Source of the DNA: Marinoscillum luteum
GTDB lineage: Bacteria; Bacteroidota; Bacteroidia; Cytophagales; Cyclobacteriaceae
NCBI RefSeq assembly: GCF_044005705.1
Contig: NZ_JBIPKE010000019.1
Coordinates: 310,001-374,000 of the forward strand
DNA length: 64,000 nt
Direction of reading: 5' to 3'
The number at the start of each line of letters is the position of its first letter. The stretch's first letter is position 1. A model generated the notes under the pieces. That model made no database searches, had not been told where the DNA came from, and saw only the letters and a program-made list of their open reading frames with translations. The translations under genes were made by a program, and so were the position numbers. This document shows positions 1 to 7,750 of this stretch, piece after piece.

Positions 1-231
1 TATTTTACTTCGAAATGAGGGATTGATCTTATCCAGATCGGGATTGCCATAAATAGAAAGAGGCCCTTCGGAATCTGATGATTTGATGAAACAGTTTCCA
101 GCAGTAGCCTCTAATGTGAAATCTATGGTGCTATAACCAGAGGTCTCCTTTAGGGTATAAAACTTCTTTAACTGTCCGTAACAAAACGAAAAAAGCAGCC
201 CAAAAGCCGCTGTAAATACCAACCGCAACAT
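1..231 (-). CDS. Secreted protein of unknown function (N-terminal part only)
   Basis: An open frame begins with an ATG at 231 on the minus strand and runs off the left edge, giving 77 residues with no stop. It opens MLRLVFTAAFGLLFSF and continues CYGQ, a typical signal peptide (basic residue, hydrophobic core, then a Gly-Gln cleavage region as is common in Bacteroidota). The mature part contains SDSEGPLSIYGNPDLD. I do not recognise a family. It is downstream of dnaJ in the same orientation, 44 bases beyond the dnaJ stop, so it could be co-transcribed with grpE-dnaJ or have its own promoter. The start and secretion call are fairly safe; the function is unknown. Confidence 0.6.
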   Translation of the reverse strand, partial: MLRLVFTAAFGLLFSFCYGQLKKFYTLKETSGYSTIDFTLEATAGNCFIKSSDSEGPLSIYGNPDLDKINPSFRSKI

Positions 232-275
232 GCCTATCCAATACGTATTAAATGCACATGAGTTGCCAATTTAAA

Positions 276-1403
276 TTAAGCGCCAAAAAATTCCTTCATA
301 TTCTCGAAAAAACCTTTTTCTCCTTTGGTCGGATTAGGCGTGAAGTTCTCCGAATCCCTCAAAGACTCTAATGTAGCCCTTTCATCCTTGCTCAGGTGTT
401 TTGGCGTCCACACATTCACGTGGATCAGCTGATCTCCTATACCGTATCCTTCGATATCCTTAATTCCTTTTCCTCTCAATCGAAGAATTTTTCCGCTTTG
501 TGTGCCGGGCTCAATTTTGATTTTCACCCGATTGTTCACCGTGGGCACTTCTACTTCAGTACCCAGTGCTGCATCTATGAAGCTCACGTGTAGCTCATAA
601 ATCACATTGGTTCCGTCCCGCTTAAGGGTTTCATCAGGTTGTTCTTCTATCAGGATGAGTAAGTCTCCGGGAATACCACCCGCTACTTCGTTGCCCTTTC
701 CGCTCATGCTCAGCTGCATGCCATCCGACACTCCGGCTGGAATCTTCACCGAAATCACATCTTCCTCACGTTTCATCCCCGAACTGTCAGTGCCAGGTGA
801 TCGGCTATCCACCGTCTGGCCCACCCCACCACAGGTAGGGCAAGTAGAAGTAGACATCATCTGCCCCAGCATGGTGTTCATGACTTTTCTTACCTGTCCG
901 GTGCCCTGGCAGGTGCTACAGGTTGCAAATTTCGTGTTAGGGTCAACTACCAGTCTGTTAACCTTGATTTTCTTCTCTACTCCGTTGGCTATTTCCTGAA
1001 GTGTAAGCTTTAGCTTGATCCGAAGGTTGGTGCCCTTTCGGGTACGTCGGCTTCTGCCGCCGCCTCCACCACCAAAAAAGCTATCGAATGGACTTCCGCC
1101 TCCACCGCCGAAGATGTCTCCGAACTGCGAGAAGATATCATCCATGTTCATGCCACCACCACTGTAGCCACCAGCTCCACCAACACCCTGATGACCGAAA
1201 CGATCATATCGCTGACGTTTCTCGTCGTTGCTCAGGACTTCATAAGCCTCCGCTGCTTCCTTGAACTTCTCCTCAGCTTCCTTATTGTCTGGATTTTTGT
1301 CTGGGTGATACTTGATAGCGATCTTACGATAAGCTTTTTTGATCTCATCCTTAGAGGCGCCCTTATCTACTCCCAGTATTTCGTAATAGTCTCTTTTAGC
1401 CAT
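276..1403 (-). CDS. dnaJ: Molecular chaperone DnaJ (Hsp40), variant zinc domain
   Basis: Co-chaperone that delivers unfolded clients to DnaK and stimulates its ATPase. The J domain spans about residues 4-70, with the HPD motif at 33-35. A Gly/Phe-rich linker follows to about residue 118, then the substrate-binding beta domains. Canonical DnaJ has four CxxCxGxG motifs. Only two are present here: C162/C165 (CSTCQGTG) and C188/C191 (CPTCGGVG). The places of motifs 1 and 4 hold RLVVDPNTKF and SRSPGTDSSG. Motifs 1+4 normally form zinc centre I and 2+3 form centre II, so one whole zinc site is missing while the other is kept. The rest of the protein is intact and of normal length. It lies 2 bases after grpE and is surely co-transcribed with it. 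Confidence 0.96.
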   Translation of the reverse strand: MAKRDYYEILGVDKGASKDEIKKAYRKIAIKYHPDKNPDNKEAEEKFKEAAEAYEVLSNDEKRQRYDRFGHQGVGGAGGYSGGGMNMDDIFSQFGDIFGGGGGSPFDSFFGGGGGGRSRRTRKGTNLRIKLKLTLQEIANGVEKKIKVNRLVVDPNTKFATCSTCQGTGQVRKVMNTMLGQMMSTSTCPTCGGVGQTVDSRSPGTDSSGMKREEDVISVKIPAGVSDGMQLSMSGKGNEVAGGIPGDLLILIEEQPDETLKRDGTNVIYELHVSFIDAALGTEVEVPTVNNRVKIKIEPGTQSGKILRLRGKGIKDIEGYGIGDQLIHVNVWTPKHLSKDERATLESLRDSENFTPNPTKGEKGFFENMKEFFGA

Positions 1404-1405
1404 TA

Positions 1406-1993
1406 TTATGATTTTGCTCCGGTTACCACTTTGGCAAATCTCACCACCTTATCACTCAGGAAATATCCATTCTCCACTACGTCCACAATCTTACCTGCCA
1501 ATTCTTCTTCGGCCGGTATTTGCGTGATCGCCTCATGATAGTCGTCGTTGAAGTCATCTCCTTTGTTGACTTCCATTTTCTTCAACCCTTTTGATTCAAG
1601 AATCTTTTTGAATTTGTTGTAGATCAATTCCGTACCCTCTTTAGCTGGAGTCATTTCTTCGTTTTCCTCCATGGATTTCAGTCCACGTTCGAAATCATCC
1701 AACACGGGCACCAGACTTTCAATCAATTCCTTACTGGCAGACCCGATTAATTCAATCCGCTCTTTAGCAGTTCGTCTCCTGAAATTTTCGAACTCTGAGT
1801 ACAATCTCAAGTACTTGTCCTTTGCTTCGCTCAACTCGATACTCAATTTCTCCAGCTCAGTTGGTTCCTCTTCTGCTGTCGCAGCTTCAGCTCCACTTTC
1901 TTCGTTCTCGGTCACAGGCTGGTCGGTATTTTCCTCCTGATTGACTTCTATATTCTGATCTAGTTCTTTTTCTTCTACTTTTTCCTTCTGCAT
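1406..1993 (-). CDS. grpE: Nucleotide exchange factor GrpE
   Basis: GrpE releases ADP from DnaK and so resets the Hsp70 cycle. The 195-residue protein has an acidic, Glu-rich N-terminal tail (about residues 1-50) and a long helical coiled-coil stretch. It then shows the family signature around YSEFENFRRRTAKER and LVPVLDDFERGL, and ends in the C-terminal beta domain with ENGYFLSDKVVRFAKV. It is the first gene of the grpE-dnaJ unit. The region just upstream carries a perfect palindrome and a -24/-12-like element (listed separately), which suggests stress control. Confidence 0.96.
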   Translation of the reverse strand: MQKEKVEEKELDQNIEVNQEENTDQPVTENEESGAEAATAEEEPTELEKLSIELSEAKDKYLRLYSEFENFRRRTAKERIELIGSASKELIESLVPVLDDFERGLKSMEENEEMTPAKEGTELIYNKFKKILESKGLKKMEVNKGDDFNDDYHEAITQIPAEEELAGKIVDVVENGYFLSDKVVRFAKVVTGAKS

Positions 1994-2025
1994 CGGTAAT
2001 ACACTTTTTTAGAGATAGCTCACTG

Positions 2026-2044
2026 TTGGCAATTTCTTTGCCAA
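2026..2044 (-). promoter_or_regulatory. Sigma54-like -24/-12 element before grpE
   Basis: On the minus strand this reads TTGGCAAAGAAATTGCCAA. It matches the sigma54 pattern TGGCAnn-N4-TTGC, with the GG and GC dinucleotides separated by exactly 10 bases. The predicted start site would be near 2018, about 25 bases before the grpE ATG. The element is also an inverted repeat (TTGGCAA-N5-TTGCCAA), so it matches on both strands and could equally be an operator. No rpoN gene or sigma54 activator is in this window. Confidence 0.45.
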
Positions 2045-2055
2045 AGCCGTAGAGG

Positions 2056-2070
2056 CTGACAAGTTGTCAG
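2056..2070. promoter_or_regulatory. Perfect palindrome CTGACA-N3-TGTCAG upstream of grpE
   Basis: CTGACAAGTTGTCAG is a perfect odd palindrome about 12 bases upstream of the -24/-12-like element and about 65 bases upstream of the grpE start. It does not resemble CIRCE (TTAGCACTC-N9-GAGTGCTAA), the HrcA operator. Its position suggests a binding site for a regulator of the grpE-dnaJ unit. The protein that binds it is unknown. Confidence 0.45.
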
Positions 2071-2092
2071 AAATGGCCACTACTCAGCGTAA

Positions 2093-3079
2093 TCAGACAT
2101 TTAGCATTTGCCAAATCTTGTCCTTCAGCTCTTGTATGCCAAGTCCTGTCACACTCGAAATATAAACGTAGGGTAGTTCTGGCAGCTCGGCTTCCATCTC
2201 AGCCAAAAGCTCTTCATCGAGCAAATCTGACTTGGTGATGGCCAACAGTCGCTGCTTGTCCAATAACTCGGGATTGTACTTCTCAAGCTCACCAAGCAAG
2301 ATGTTGTATTCTGCTTTGATGTCCTTGGCATCCGTAGGAATCATAAAAAGCAACATGGAATTACGCTCAATATGGCGCAGGAAACGAATCCCAAGCCCTT
2401 TACCATCTGCCGCACCCTCTATAATCCCGGGAATGTCTGCCACCACAAAGGAGCGTTCGTCGCGATATGGAACCACACCCAGGTTAGGCACCAGGGTGGT
2501 AAAAGGGTAATCTGCTATTTCAGGCTTGGCTGCAGAAATAACTGAAAGCAGTGTAGACTTACCTGCATTGGGGAAGCCCACAAGACCTACATCGGCTAAA
2601 ATTTTGAGTTCGAGAATAATCCACTTTTCTACTCCGGGTATTCCCGGCTGGGCATGTCTTGGTGCCTGGTTAGTAGGTGTGGCAAAATGGGCATTGCCCT
2701 GACCTCCCATACCACCGGGCAGCAAAATTTGCTCATGCCCATCTTCCATAATCTCGAGCAGGACTTCTCCTGTTTCAGAATCTTTGGCCACAGTACCTAC
2801 GGGCACATCCAGGTAGATATCACTACCACCTAGTCCGAAACGTTTTCCACCTTCACCATTGCCTCCATGCTCAGCCTTGATATGCTTGCGGTATTTGAGG
2901 TGGATGAGTGTCCACATTTGCTTGTTGCCACGCAGGATGATATGTCCCCCTCGGCCGCCATCTCCTCCATCGGGACCGCCTTTTGGTACAAACTTCTCTC
3001 TTCGAAAGTGAACTGAACCGGCTCCCCCATCACCTGACCTGGCGTAGAGTTTTACGTAATCAATAAAATTGGAATCCAT
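2093..3079 (-). CDS. obg: GTPase Obg/CgtA
   Basis: Ribosome-associated GTPase involved in 50S assembly and the stringent response. Residues 1-158 form the glycine-rich Obg domain (many GGxGG stretches, e.g. GGPDGGDGGRGG). The G domain follows: P-loop GFPNAGKS at 168-175, switch region YPFTTLVPNLG, DIPG at 215-218, TKSD and SSVTG motifs. At 328 residues it lacks the C-terminal OCT extension found in some Gram-positive Obg proteins. It starts 3 bases after the adk stop, so it belongs to the aminopeptidase-hpt-adk-obg unit. Confidence 0.96.
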   Translation of the reverse strand: MDSNFIDYVKLYARSGDGGAGSVHFRREKFVPKGGPDGGDGGRGGHIILRGNKQMWTLIHLKYRKHIKAEHGGNGEGGKRFGLGGSDIYLDVPVGTVAKDSETGEVLLEIMEDGHEQILLPGGMGGQGNAHFATPTNQAPRHAQPGIPGVEKWIILELKILADVGLVGFPNAGKSTLLSVISAAKPEIADYPFTTLVPNLGVVPYRDERSFVVADIPGIIEGAADGKGLGIRFLRHIERNSMLLFMIPTDAKDIKAEYNILLGELEKYNPELLDKQRLLAITKSDLLDEELLAEMEAELPELPYVYISSVTGLGIQELKDKIWQMLNV

Positions 3080-3082
3080 TCC

Positions 3083-3658
3083 TTAAGTAAAACTGTCAAT
3101 CACTGTGCATATCTGATTAAATATTCCTTCGATAGTACCAACCCCATTGATGCCATTGAATTTTCCCTGCTGCTTATAATAACCAGCCACTGGAGATGTC
3201 TCCTCTTCATACACCCTTATTCTAGTGGTGATTTTGGCATCATCCTGATCGTCTACCCGACCAGAGGTTTTAGCACGCTCCTTGATACGAGCCCTGAGCT
3301 CATCCTCGGGTACTTCCAGAGCCACCATGCCAGATATTTGCAACCCGTGTGCGGTCAGCATCTTATCCAACTCAGCAGCCTGATTGATGGTGCGTGGAAA
3401 ACCATCAAAAATGAACCCCTTTGCGTCCAGCGTCTCCTTGATCTTATCCTCTACCATGCCCACTACCACCTCATCAGGTACTAGTTTGCCCTCGTCCATA
3501 TACTTCTGAGCCAGCTTCCCCAGCTCGGTTCCTTCTCCCAAATGTTTTCGGAAAAGATCGCCGGTAGAGATATGTGCCAGCTTATACTTTTCAATGATAT
3601 TCTCACTTTGTGTACCCTTTCCTGCTCCGGGAGGGCCAAACAGTACGATATTTAACAT
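3083..3658 (-). CDS. adk: Adenylate kinase, short-lid type
   Basis: Catalyses ATP + AMP to 2 ADP. The Walker A loop GPPGAGKGT is at residues 8-16. The AMP-binding region has STGDLFR, and FDGFPRT precedes the NQAAELD helix. The lid is short (KTSGRVDDQDD) and lacks the zinc-binding cysteines, as in the 190-residue Bacteroidota enzymes; the length of 191 fits. Positioned between hpt and obg, an arrangement I associate with this phylum. Confidence 0.96.
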   Translation of the reverse strand: MLNIVLFGPPGAGKGTQSENIIEKYKLAHISTGDLFRKHLGEGTELGKLAQKYMDEGKLVPDEVVVGMVEDKIKETLDAKGFIFDGFPRTINQAAELDKMLTAHGLQISGMVALEVPEDELRARIKERAKTSGRVDDQDDAKITTRIRVYEEETSPVAGYYKQQGKFNGINGVGTIEGIFNQICTVIDSFT

Positions 3659-3713
3659 GGTATAAAATGCTTAATTCAATAATTAAATATAGTGATTAAT
3701 AATACATGTGAAC

Positions 3714-4256
3714 TTAGTCAATGGCAGCATATATCTGTGACAACTGCCGACCATGACCATCGTAATCCATGCCGTATCCTACTACAAATCTATTTGGAAT
3801 AGCTATCCCGCAATAATGTACCGGAAACTTGTCATTAAAAACCTCCTTTTTAATAAGTAAAGTGGCCAATGAAACAGAGGCCGGTTTCTTTTCCTCCAGC
3901 AAACCTAACAGATACTTCAGCGTGATCCCAGTATCGATGATATCCTCCACTACCACTATATGCTTGCCACTCAACTCATCACTAAGACCTATCAGGCTCT
4001 TCACCTCTCCTGTGGTCTGCTCACCCTCATAAGACTTCAATTTCACCAGTTCCAGAGTAAGAGAGACCTCCAACTTCTTCAGCAAATCTGCCAAAAGCAT
4101 AAAGGCGCCATCCAGTACGCCAAGTATCACTGCTTCCTTCCCTTGAAAATCCCGATTGATCTCCTCCGCCAACCTACCCACTGCAGATGCTATCTCCTTT
4201 TCCGAAAGAAATAGCTCGAAGGGCTTTCCATGCAAAGCAATTTTCTTCCCCGTCAT
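3714..4256 (-). CDS. hpt: Hypoxanthine phosphoribosyltransferase
   Basis: Purine salvage enzyme that joins hypoxanthine or guanine to PRPP. The PRPP-binding motif VVVEDIIDTGITL lies at about residues 101-113. Upstream are ILGVLDGAFMLLADL and the loop LKSYEGEQTTG that closes over the active site; the C-terminal VVGYGMDYDGHGRQL is typical. At 180 residues it is full length. Its ATG overlaps the stop of the upstream aminopeptidase gene in an ATGA, so the two are translationally linked. The 57 bases between hpt and adk are AT-rich and hold TATATTTA on the minus strand (3684-3691), a near match to a -7 box. Confidence 0.94.
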   Translation of the reverse strand: MTGKKIALHGKPFELFLSEKEIASAVGRLAEEINRDFQGKEAVILGVLDGAFMLLADLLKKLEVSLTLELVKLKSYEGEQTTGEVKSLIGLSDELSGKHIVVVEDIIDTGITLKYLLGLLEEKKPASVSLATLLIKKEVFNDKFPVHYCGIAIPNRFVVGYGMDYDGHGRQLSQIYAAID

Positions 4257-5164
4257 AGCTTTTCCATCAGGTATATATACATAGCAATCATTGCTGTAAG
4301 ATCTTTGATCGCCACCCGCTCATGTGGCGAATGGACGTTGTCCTCCGGGGCACCAATAAAAAGCCAGTCGATCGGGTAAGGAGAATGATGAATCTCACGT
4401 CCATCGCTGGAGCCACCACCTTCCACTTCCAGCTGGTGGGCTATGCCCGACTCGGCCGCCAGCTCCAGTACACGGTCGAGAAATTTCCGTCTCGGAATAT
4501 TTCTATCCCGCATGGAAATAGCCACTCCTGATTCGTGCTGAACACCTTCGGTCACCCAGGTAATGTCTGAAATCAAACACTGTTTTATTGAATAATTCTC
4601 CGCGAGGTATTTAATCAGTATGGGCACTGAGCCTCCACCGTGCTCCTCAAACGAACTGAAAACAATCACTCCATCTGTCAGGTGTTCGGCCACCTTCAGT
4701 GCATTATAGATTCCAAGCCGGTTGTCCATGTAGGGGCCTTCCAGAAATCCCTCACCCACTTTTAGCGCTGGCTTCCAGGTAAGCGTGGTACCTGTCTCAA
4801 TGGCCCGAGGAAAATCATAAAACAACTGCCCTTCGTCATCTACCCTGAGGGTACACTGTATCAGTCCTTTGCTATCTCTTCCCACAAGCTCATAGCCATT
4901 TTCCACATCAGGTCCGCCTATCGGCACCAGCTGATCGTGATACCTCACCGTGAAACCAATGGTATCCATATGGGCAAAAATAGCGGTGCGTGGCTCGCCA
5001 AAAACGAGGATGAGATTGTCTTGCAAAAAATCTCCCGACAAAATCTTTGGTTGAACTTTCCAGCTATCGGAATGCTTTCTTACGTATTGGGTAATAAAGT
5101 CCCGCATCAGGTATTCGCTACCTGATGGAGATGGAATGTCTATGAGCTGTTCGAGTAGTTTCAT
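4253..5164 (-). CDS. M42/M20-like metallo-aminopeptidase
   Basis: Probable cytosolic zinc or cobalt aminopeptidase of the M42 (FrvX/PepA) group. Metal-ligand candidates can be followed through the protein: H65/D67 in AHMDTIG, D147 in MDNRLG, E173-E174 in SFEEHGG, D200 in LISDITW, and a C-terminal His in NVHSPHE (278/281). At 303 residues it is somewhat shorter than the usual 340-360, suggesting a trimmed dimerisation insert. It is first in the unit with hpt, adk and obg. An M20-type carboxypeptidase is a less likely alternative. Confidence 0.8.
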   Translation of the reverse strand: MKLLEQLIDIPSPSGSEYLMRDFITQYVRKHSDSWKVQPKILSGDFLQDNLILVFGEPRTAIFAHMDTIGFTVRYHDQLVPIGGPDVENGYELVGRDSKGLIQCTLRVDDEGQLFYDFPRAIETGTTLTWKPALKVGEGFLEGPYMDNRLGIYNALKVAEHLTDGVIVFSSFEEHGGGSVPILIKYLAENYSIKQCLISDITWVTEGVQHESGVAISMRDRNIPRRKFLDRVLELAAESGIAHQLEVEGGGSSDGREIHHSPYPIDWLFIGAPEDNVHSPHERVAIKDLTAMIAMYIYLMEKL

Positions 5165-5177
5165 TACAAAAAGGACG

Positions 5178-5185
5178 CAAAGATA
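5178..5185 (-). promoter_or_regulatory. -7 promoter element of the aminopeptidase-hpt-adk-obg unit
   Basis: The minus strand reads TATCTTTG followed by CGTCC, a perfect match to the Bacteroidota -7 consensus TAnnTTTG, 13 bases before the ATG. I could not find a clear TTTG at the -33 spacing. Confidence 0.55.
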
Positions 5186-5250
5186 ACTTTATCGTAAAGA
5201 CCCATGCTCATAAATTTCGTATAAATTCACGCGCTCAAAATCAATCCAGA

Positions 5251-5709
5251 ATGCCAGTGATCTTAAAATACCTAACAGTGTATGCCCTGAGTGCGCTCAA
5301 AATCATTTTTGGGCCCACCTTAGGCCTTGCTTATGGGTTTTCTGTCCTTGAGACCACCCTCCTATCCCTCCTGGGTATGATGAGTACGGTGTATCTCCTC
5401 ACTTACTTTGGCCCTGAAATCAGGAACCTGTCACTCCGGCTGTTCAAGTCTAAAAAGAAGCGTAAAAACTTCACGCCCAAGCGACGAAGACTTGTCAGAA
5501 TCTGGACAAAATATGGTGTAGCCGGCATTGCCTTCTTCACACCCATCCTCCTTTCACCCATCGGTGGCGCCATCCTGGCCAATGCCTTTGGCGGTAAGCG
5601 CTCTGAAATCATTCGGTGGATGTGGCTCTTTGGTGCCGTATGGGCATTTATCCTCACCTTGCTCACGAGGTATGCCGGATGGTTGCTGGAAGATTTTGGA
5701 GTGATCTAA
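5251..5709 (+). CDS. Small integral membrane protein
   Basis: A 152-residue protein with about four hydrophobic segments: near residues 3-25 (YLTVYALSALKIIFGP then GLAYGF), 28-50 (LLSLLGMMSTVYLLTYF), 92-112 (GVAGIAFFTPILLSPIGGAI) and 124-145 (WMWLFGAVWAFILTLL). A very basic loop (KSKKKRKNFTPKRRR) separates the pairs and probably faces the cytoplasm. The layout recalls the small multidrug-export-like family (PF06695), but I cannot prove membership. It diverges from the aminopeptidase gene and converges on sdaA with only 4 bases between the stops. Confidence 0.7.
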   Translation: MPVILKYLTVYALSALKIIFGPTLGLAYGFSVLETTLLSLLGMMSTVYLLTYFGPEIRNLSLRLFKSKKKRKNFTPKRRRLVRIWTKYGVAGIAFFTPILLSPIGGAILANAFGGKRSEIIRWMWLFGAVWAFILTLLTRYAGWLLEDFGVI

Positions 5710-5713
5710 GGCC

Positions 5714-6622
5714 CTATTCGGGAACCTCCTCATCGTCCATGATTTCGATATCCTGGATCAACACGCGCCTGGAAATGGCCTGCCCAGTGGGAGTAGCTGC
5801 CAGACCTCCCAGTGCTGTTTCTTTGTACTTGGCTTCCATACTCTGACCGATCTCTCCCATTGCGTCCACGCATTCGTCTACAGGTATCACCGGGCTCACA
5901 TCCGCCAGGGCTATCTGAGCAGAAGAGTTGGCAATGGCTGCCGCACTGGCATTGCGCACTACGCACGGGATCTCCACCAGGCCAGCTACCGGATCGCAGA
6001 CCAGCCCCAGCATACACTGTATGGTGATGGCTACTGCATTAAACGCCTGATCTACGGTGCCACCAAGGGCATACACAATGGCCGCTGAAGCCATGGCCGC
6101 AGCTGCGCCCGTTTCTGCCTGACAACCACCCACTGCTCCAGAAATAGAGGCACGCTTTTCCATAATCAATGCCACTCCGGCACCAATTAACAAGCCTTCC
6201 AGGATCGTCCGGTCGGGCAGGTCATGTATTTCCTGCAGGGTAACCATGGTGCCTGGTAAAATGCCGGAAGCGCCAGCAGTAGGTGCTGCCACCACTCGGC
6301 CCATACATGAGTTGACCTCCTTGGCCGCCAAAGCTCTTGATATCAATTTTTGAAATTCTGGAGAGAGCACTGACAATGGTAGGTTGGCTACCTTTTTCGC
6401 GCCACTGTTGATCATTCCTGAGAATGAGTTCATTTCCTGAGTAAGGCCCGTCTGCACGGCCTCTCGCATCACGAGGTAGGCCTTAGACAGTCCGGTCCAT
6501 ACCTCCTCTTCGCTCTTCCCTTTTTGCTCTCTTTCATACCGGAGCACGGGTTCATACAGGGGCTTGTTTTCATCCGAACAGTACTTACGCCATTCGTCGA
6601 AACTATCAAATAAGATACTCAT
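5714..6622 (-). CDS. sdaA: L-serine ammonia-lyase, iron-sulfur dependent
   Basis: Deaminates L-serine to pyruvate using a 4Fe-4S cluster. The catalytic-domain hallmarks are present: NSCMGRVVAAPTAGASGI, SGAVGGCQAETGAAAAMA, and MLGLVCDPVAGLVEIPC, which supply the conserved cysteines. The beta (regulatory) domain is absent, so this is an alpha-chain-only form. The open frame can be extended to a TTG at 6649. That TTG lies inside TAACTTTG, a perfect -7 promoter element, so translation more likely starts at the ATG at 6622 (MSILFDSF), giving 302 residues. Confidence 0.92.
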   Translation of the reverse strand: MSILFDSFDEWRKYCSDENKPLYEPVLRYEREQKGKSEEEVWTGLSKAYLVMREAVQTGLTQEMNSFSGMINSGAKKVANLPLSVLSPEFQKLISRALAAKEVNSCMGRVVAAPTAGASGILPGTMVTLQEIHDLPDRTILEGLLIGAGVALIMEKRASISGAVGGCQAETGAAAAMASAAIVYALGGTVDQAFNAVAITIQCMLGLVCDPVAGLVEIPCVVRNASAAAIANSSAQIALADVSPVIPVDECVDAMGEIGQSMEAKYKETALGGLAATPTGQAISRRVLIQDIEIMDDEEVPE

Positions 6623-6646
6623 ATCTATGTCATTTTTGGGGTTCTG

Positions 6647-6654
6647 CAAAGTTA
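6647..6654 (-). promoter_or_regulatory. -7 promoter element of sdaA
   Basis: TAACTTTG on the minus strand matches TAnnTTTG. It is 24 bases upstream of the chosen ATG and overlaps the alternative TTG start, which argues against that start. No good -33 TTTG is visible at 19-21 bases. Confidence 0.5.
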
Positions 6655-6717
6655 TAGGAAATGATTGTCCCTTCGCTATTTACTACTACAAAGGATTAGT
6701 GGATAAGATTCAGTTTC

Positions 6718-6725
6718 TATATTTG
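6718..6725 (+). promoter_or_regulatory. -7 promoter element of hemE
   Basis: TATATTTG followed by CGCCC, then the hemE ATG at 6731. The -7 element ends only 5 bases before the start codon, so the transcript should begin at or next to the ATG (a leaderless or nearly leaderless mRNA). Confidence 0.5.
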
Positions 6726-6730
6726 CGCCC

Positions 6731-7750
6731 ATGTTGAAGAATGACCTCATCTTAAGAGCGGCCCGTGGAGAAAAAACGGAACGAACCCCAGTATGGGTAA
6801 TGCGCCAGGCCGGAAGAATATTGCCAGAATACCGGGCTGTCAGAAACGGATTGAGCGGTTTCAAGGAGCTGGTGGAGACGCCTGAGCTGGCCGCTGAGGT
6901 CACCATTCAGCCAGTGGATATTCTGGGAGTAGACGCGGCCATTATCTTCTCGGACATACTGGTCATCCCAGAAGCCATGGGACTCCCCTATGAGATGGTG
7001 GAAAAAACAGGCCCCATTTTCAGGAAGACTGTGGCCACTACGGAAGACCTGACTTCACTCAAAGTAGCCAAAGCTGAGGACCTTTCTTATACCCTGGAAG
7101 CCATCAAAATCACTAAACGAGAGTTATCTGGCCGAGTGCCGATCATTGGCTTTGCCGGGGCTCCATGGACCATCTTCGCCTACATGGTAGAAGGAAGCGG
7201 CAGTAAGACCTTCTCTAAGCCGAGAAAAATGCTCTATACCGATCCGGAATTGGCCCATCGGCTGCTGGACATGATCACTCAAAGCACCATTGCCTACCTG
7301 AAAGGACAAATAGCAGCAGGTGCGGACATGGTGCAGATCTTTGACTCGTGGGCAGGTGTACTGCCCCCTGAGCAGTATCAGAAATTCTCATTGGCCTACA
7401 TTGAGCAGATTGCGGCAGGGATCACTGAGGTGCCAGTGACAGTCTTTGCCAAGGGTGCTTTTTTCGCCATCGCAGACATGGCCAACATCAGCTGTAACAC
7501 AGTGGGGCTGGATTGGAACATGGATGTGCAAGAGGCGCGAAAACTTCTTCCCGGAAAAACCCTGCAGGGTAATATGGATCCTTGTGCCCTCTATGGCACC
7601 TTTGATCAGGTCAAATCAGAAACCATTAAGATGTTGAAAGCATTTGAGGGGCATCCGCACATAGCGAACCTCGGACATGGCGTGTATCCAGATACTGATC
7701 CGGATAAAGTCAGATGCTTCATAGATACAGTGAAGGAATACCGGGCTTAG
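6731..7750 (+). CDS. hemE: Uroporphyrinogen decarboxylase
   Basis: Converts uroporphyrinogen III to coproporphyrinogen III in haem synthesis by removing four acetate carboxyls. The N-terminal signature TPVWVMRQAGRILPEYR is near residues 19-35 and carries the substrate-binding arginines. IIFSDILVIPEAMG, GFAGAPWTIFAYMVEG and the C-terminal LGHGVYPDTDPDKV are all typical. It is full length at 339 residues. It diverges from sdaA, and its stop overlaps the stop of the converging histidine kinase gene by 4 bases (TTAG). Confidence 0.97.
   Translation: MLKNDLILRAARGEKTERTPVWVMRQAGRILPEYRAVRNGLSGFKELVETPELAAEVTIQPVDILGVDAAIIFSDILVIPEAMGLPYEMVEKTGPIFRKTVATTEDLTSLKVAKAEDLSYTLEAIKITKRELSGRVPIIGFAGAPWTIFAYMVEGSGSKTFSKPRKMLYTDPELAHRLLDMITQSTIAYLKGQIAAGADMVQIFDSWAGVLPPEQYQKFSLAYIEQIAAGITEVPVTVFAKGAFFAIADMANISCNTVGLDWNMDVQEARKLLPGKTLQGNMDPCALYGTFDQVKSETIKMLKAFEGHPHIANLGHGVYPDTDPDKVRCFIDTVKEYRA

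Noticed and set aside
6623..6649. TTG start of serine dehydratase at 6649
   Set aside because: The codon lies within the -7 promoter element, so it would not be transcribed; the ATG at 6622 fits the family.
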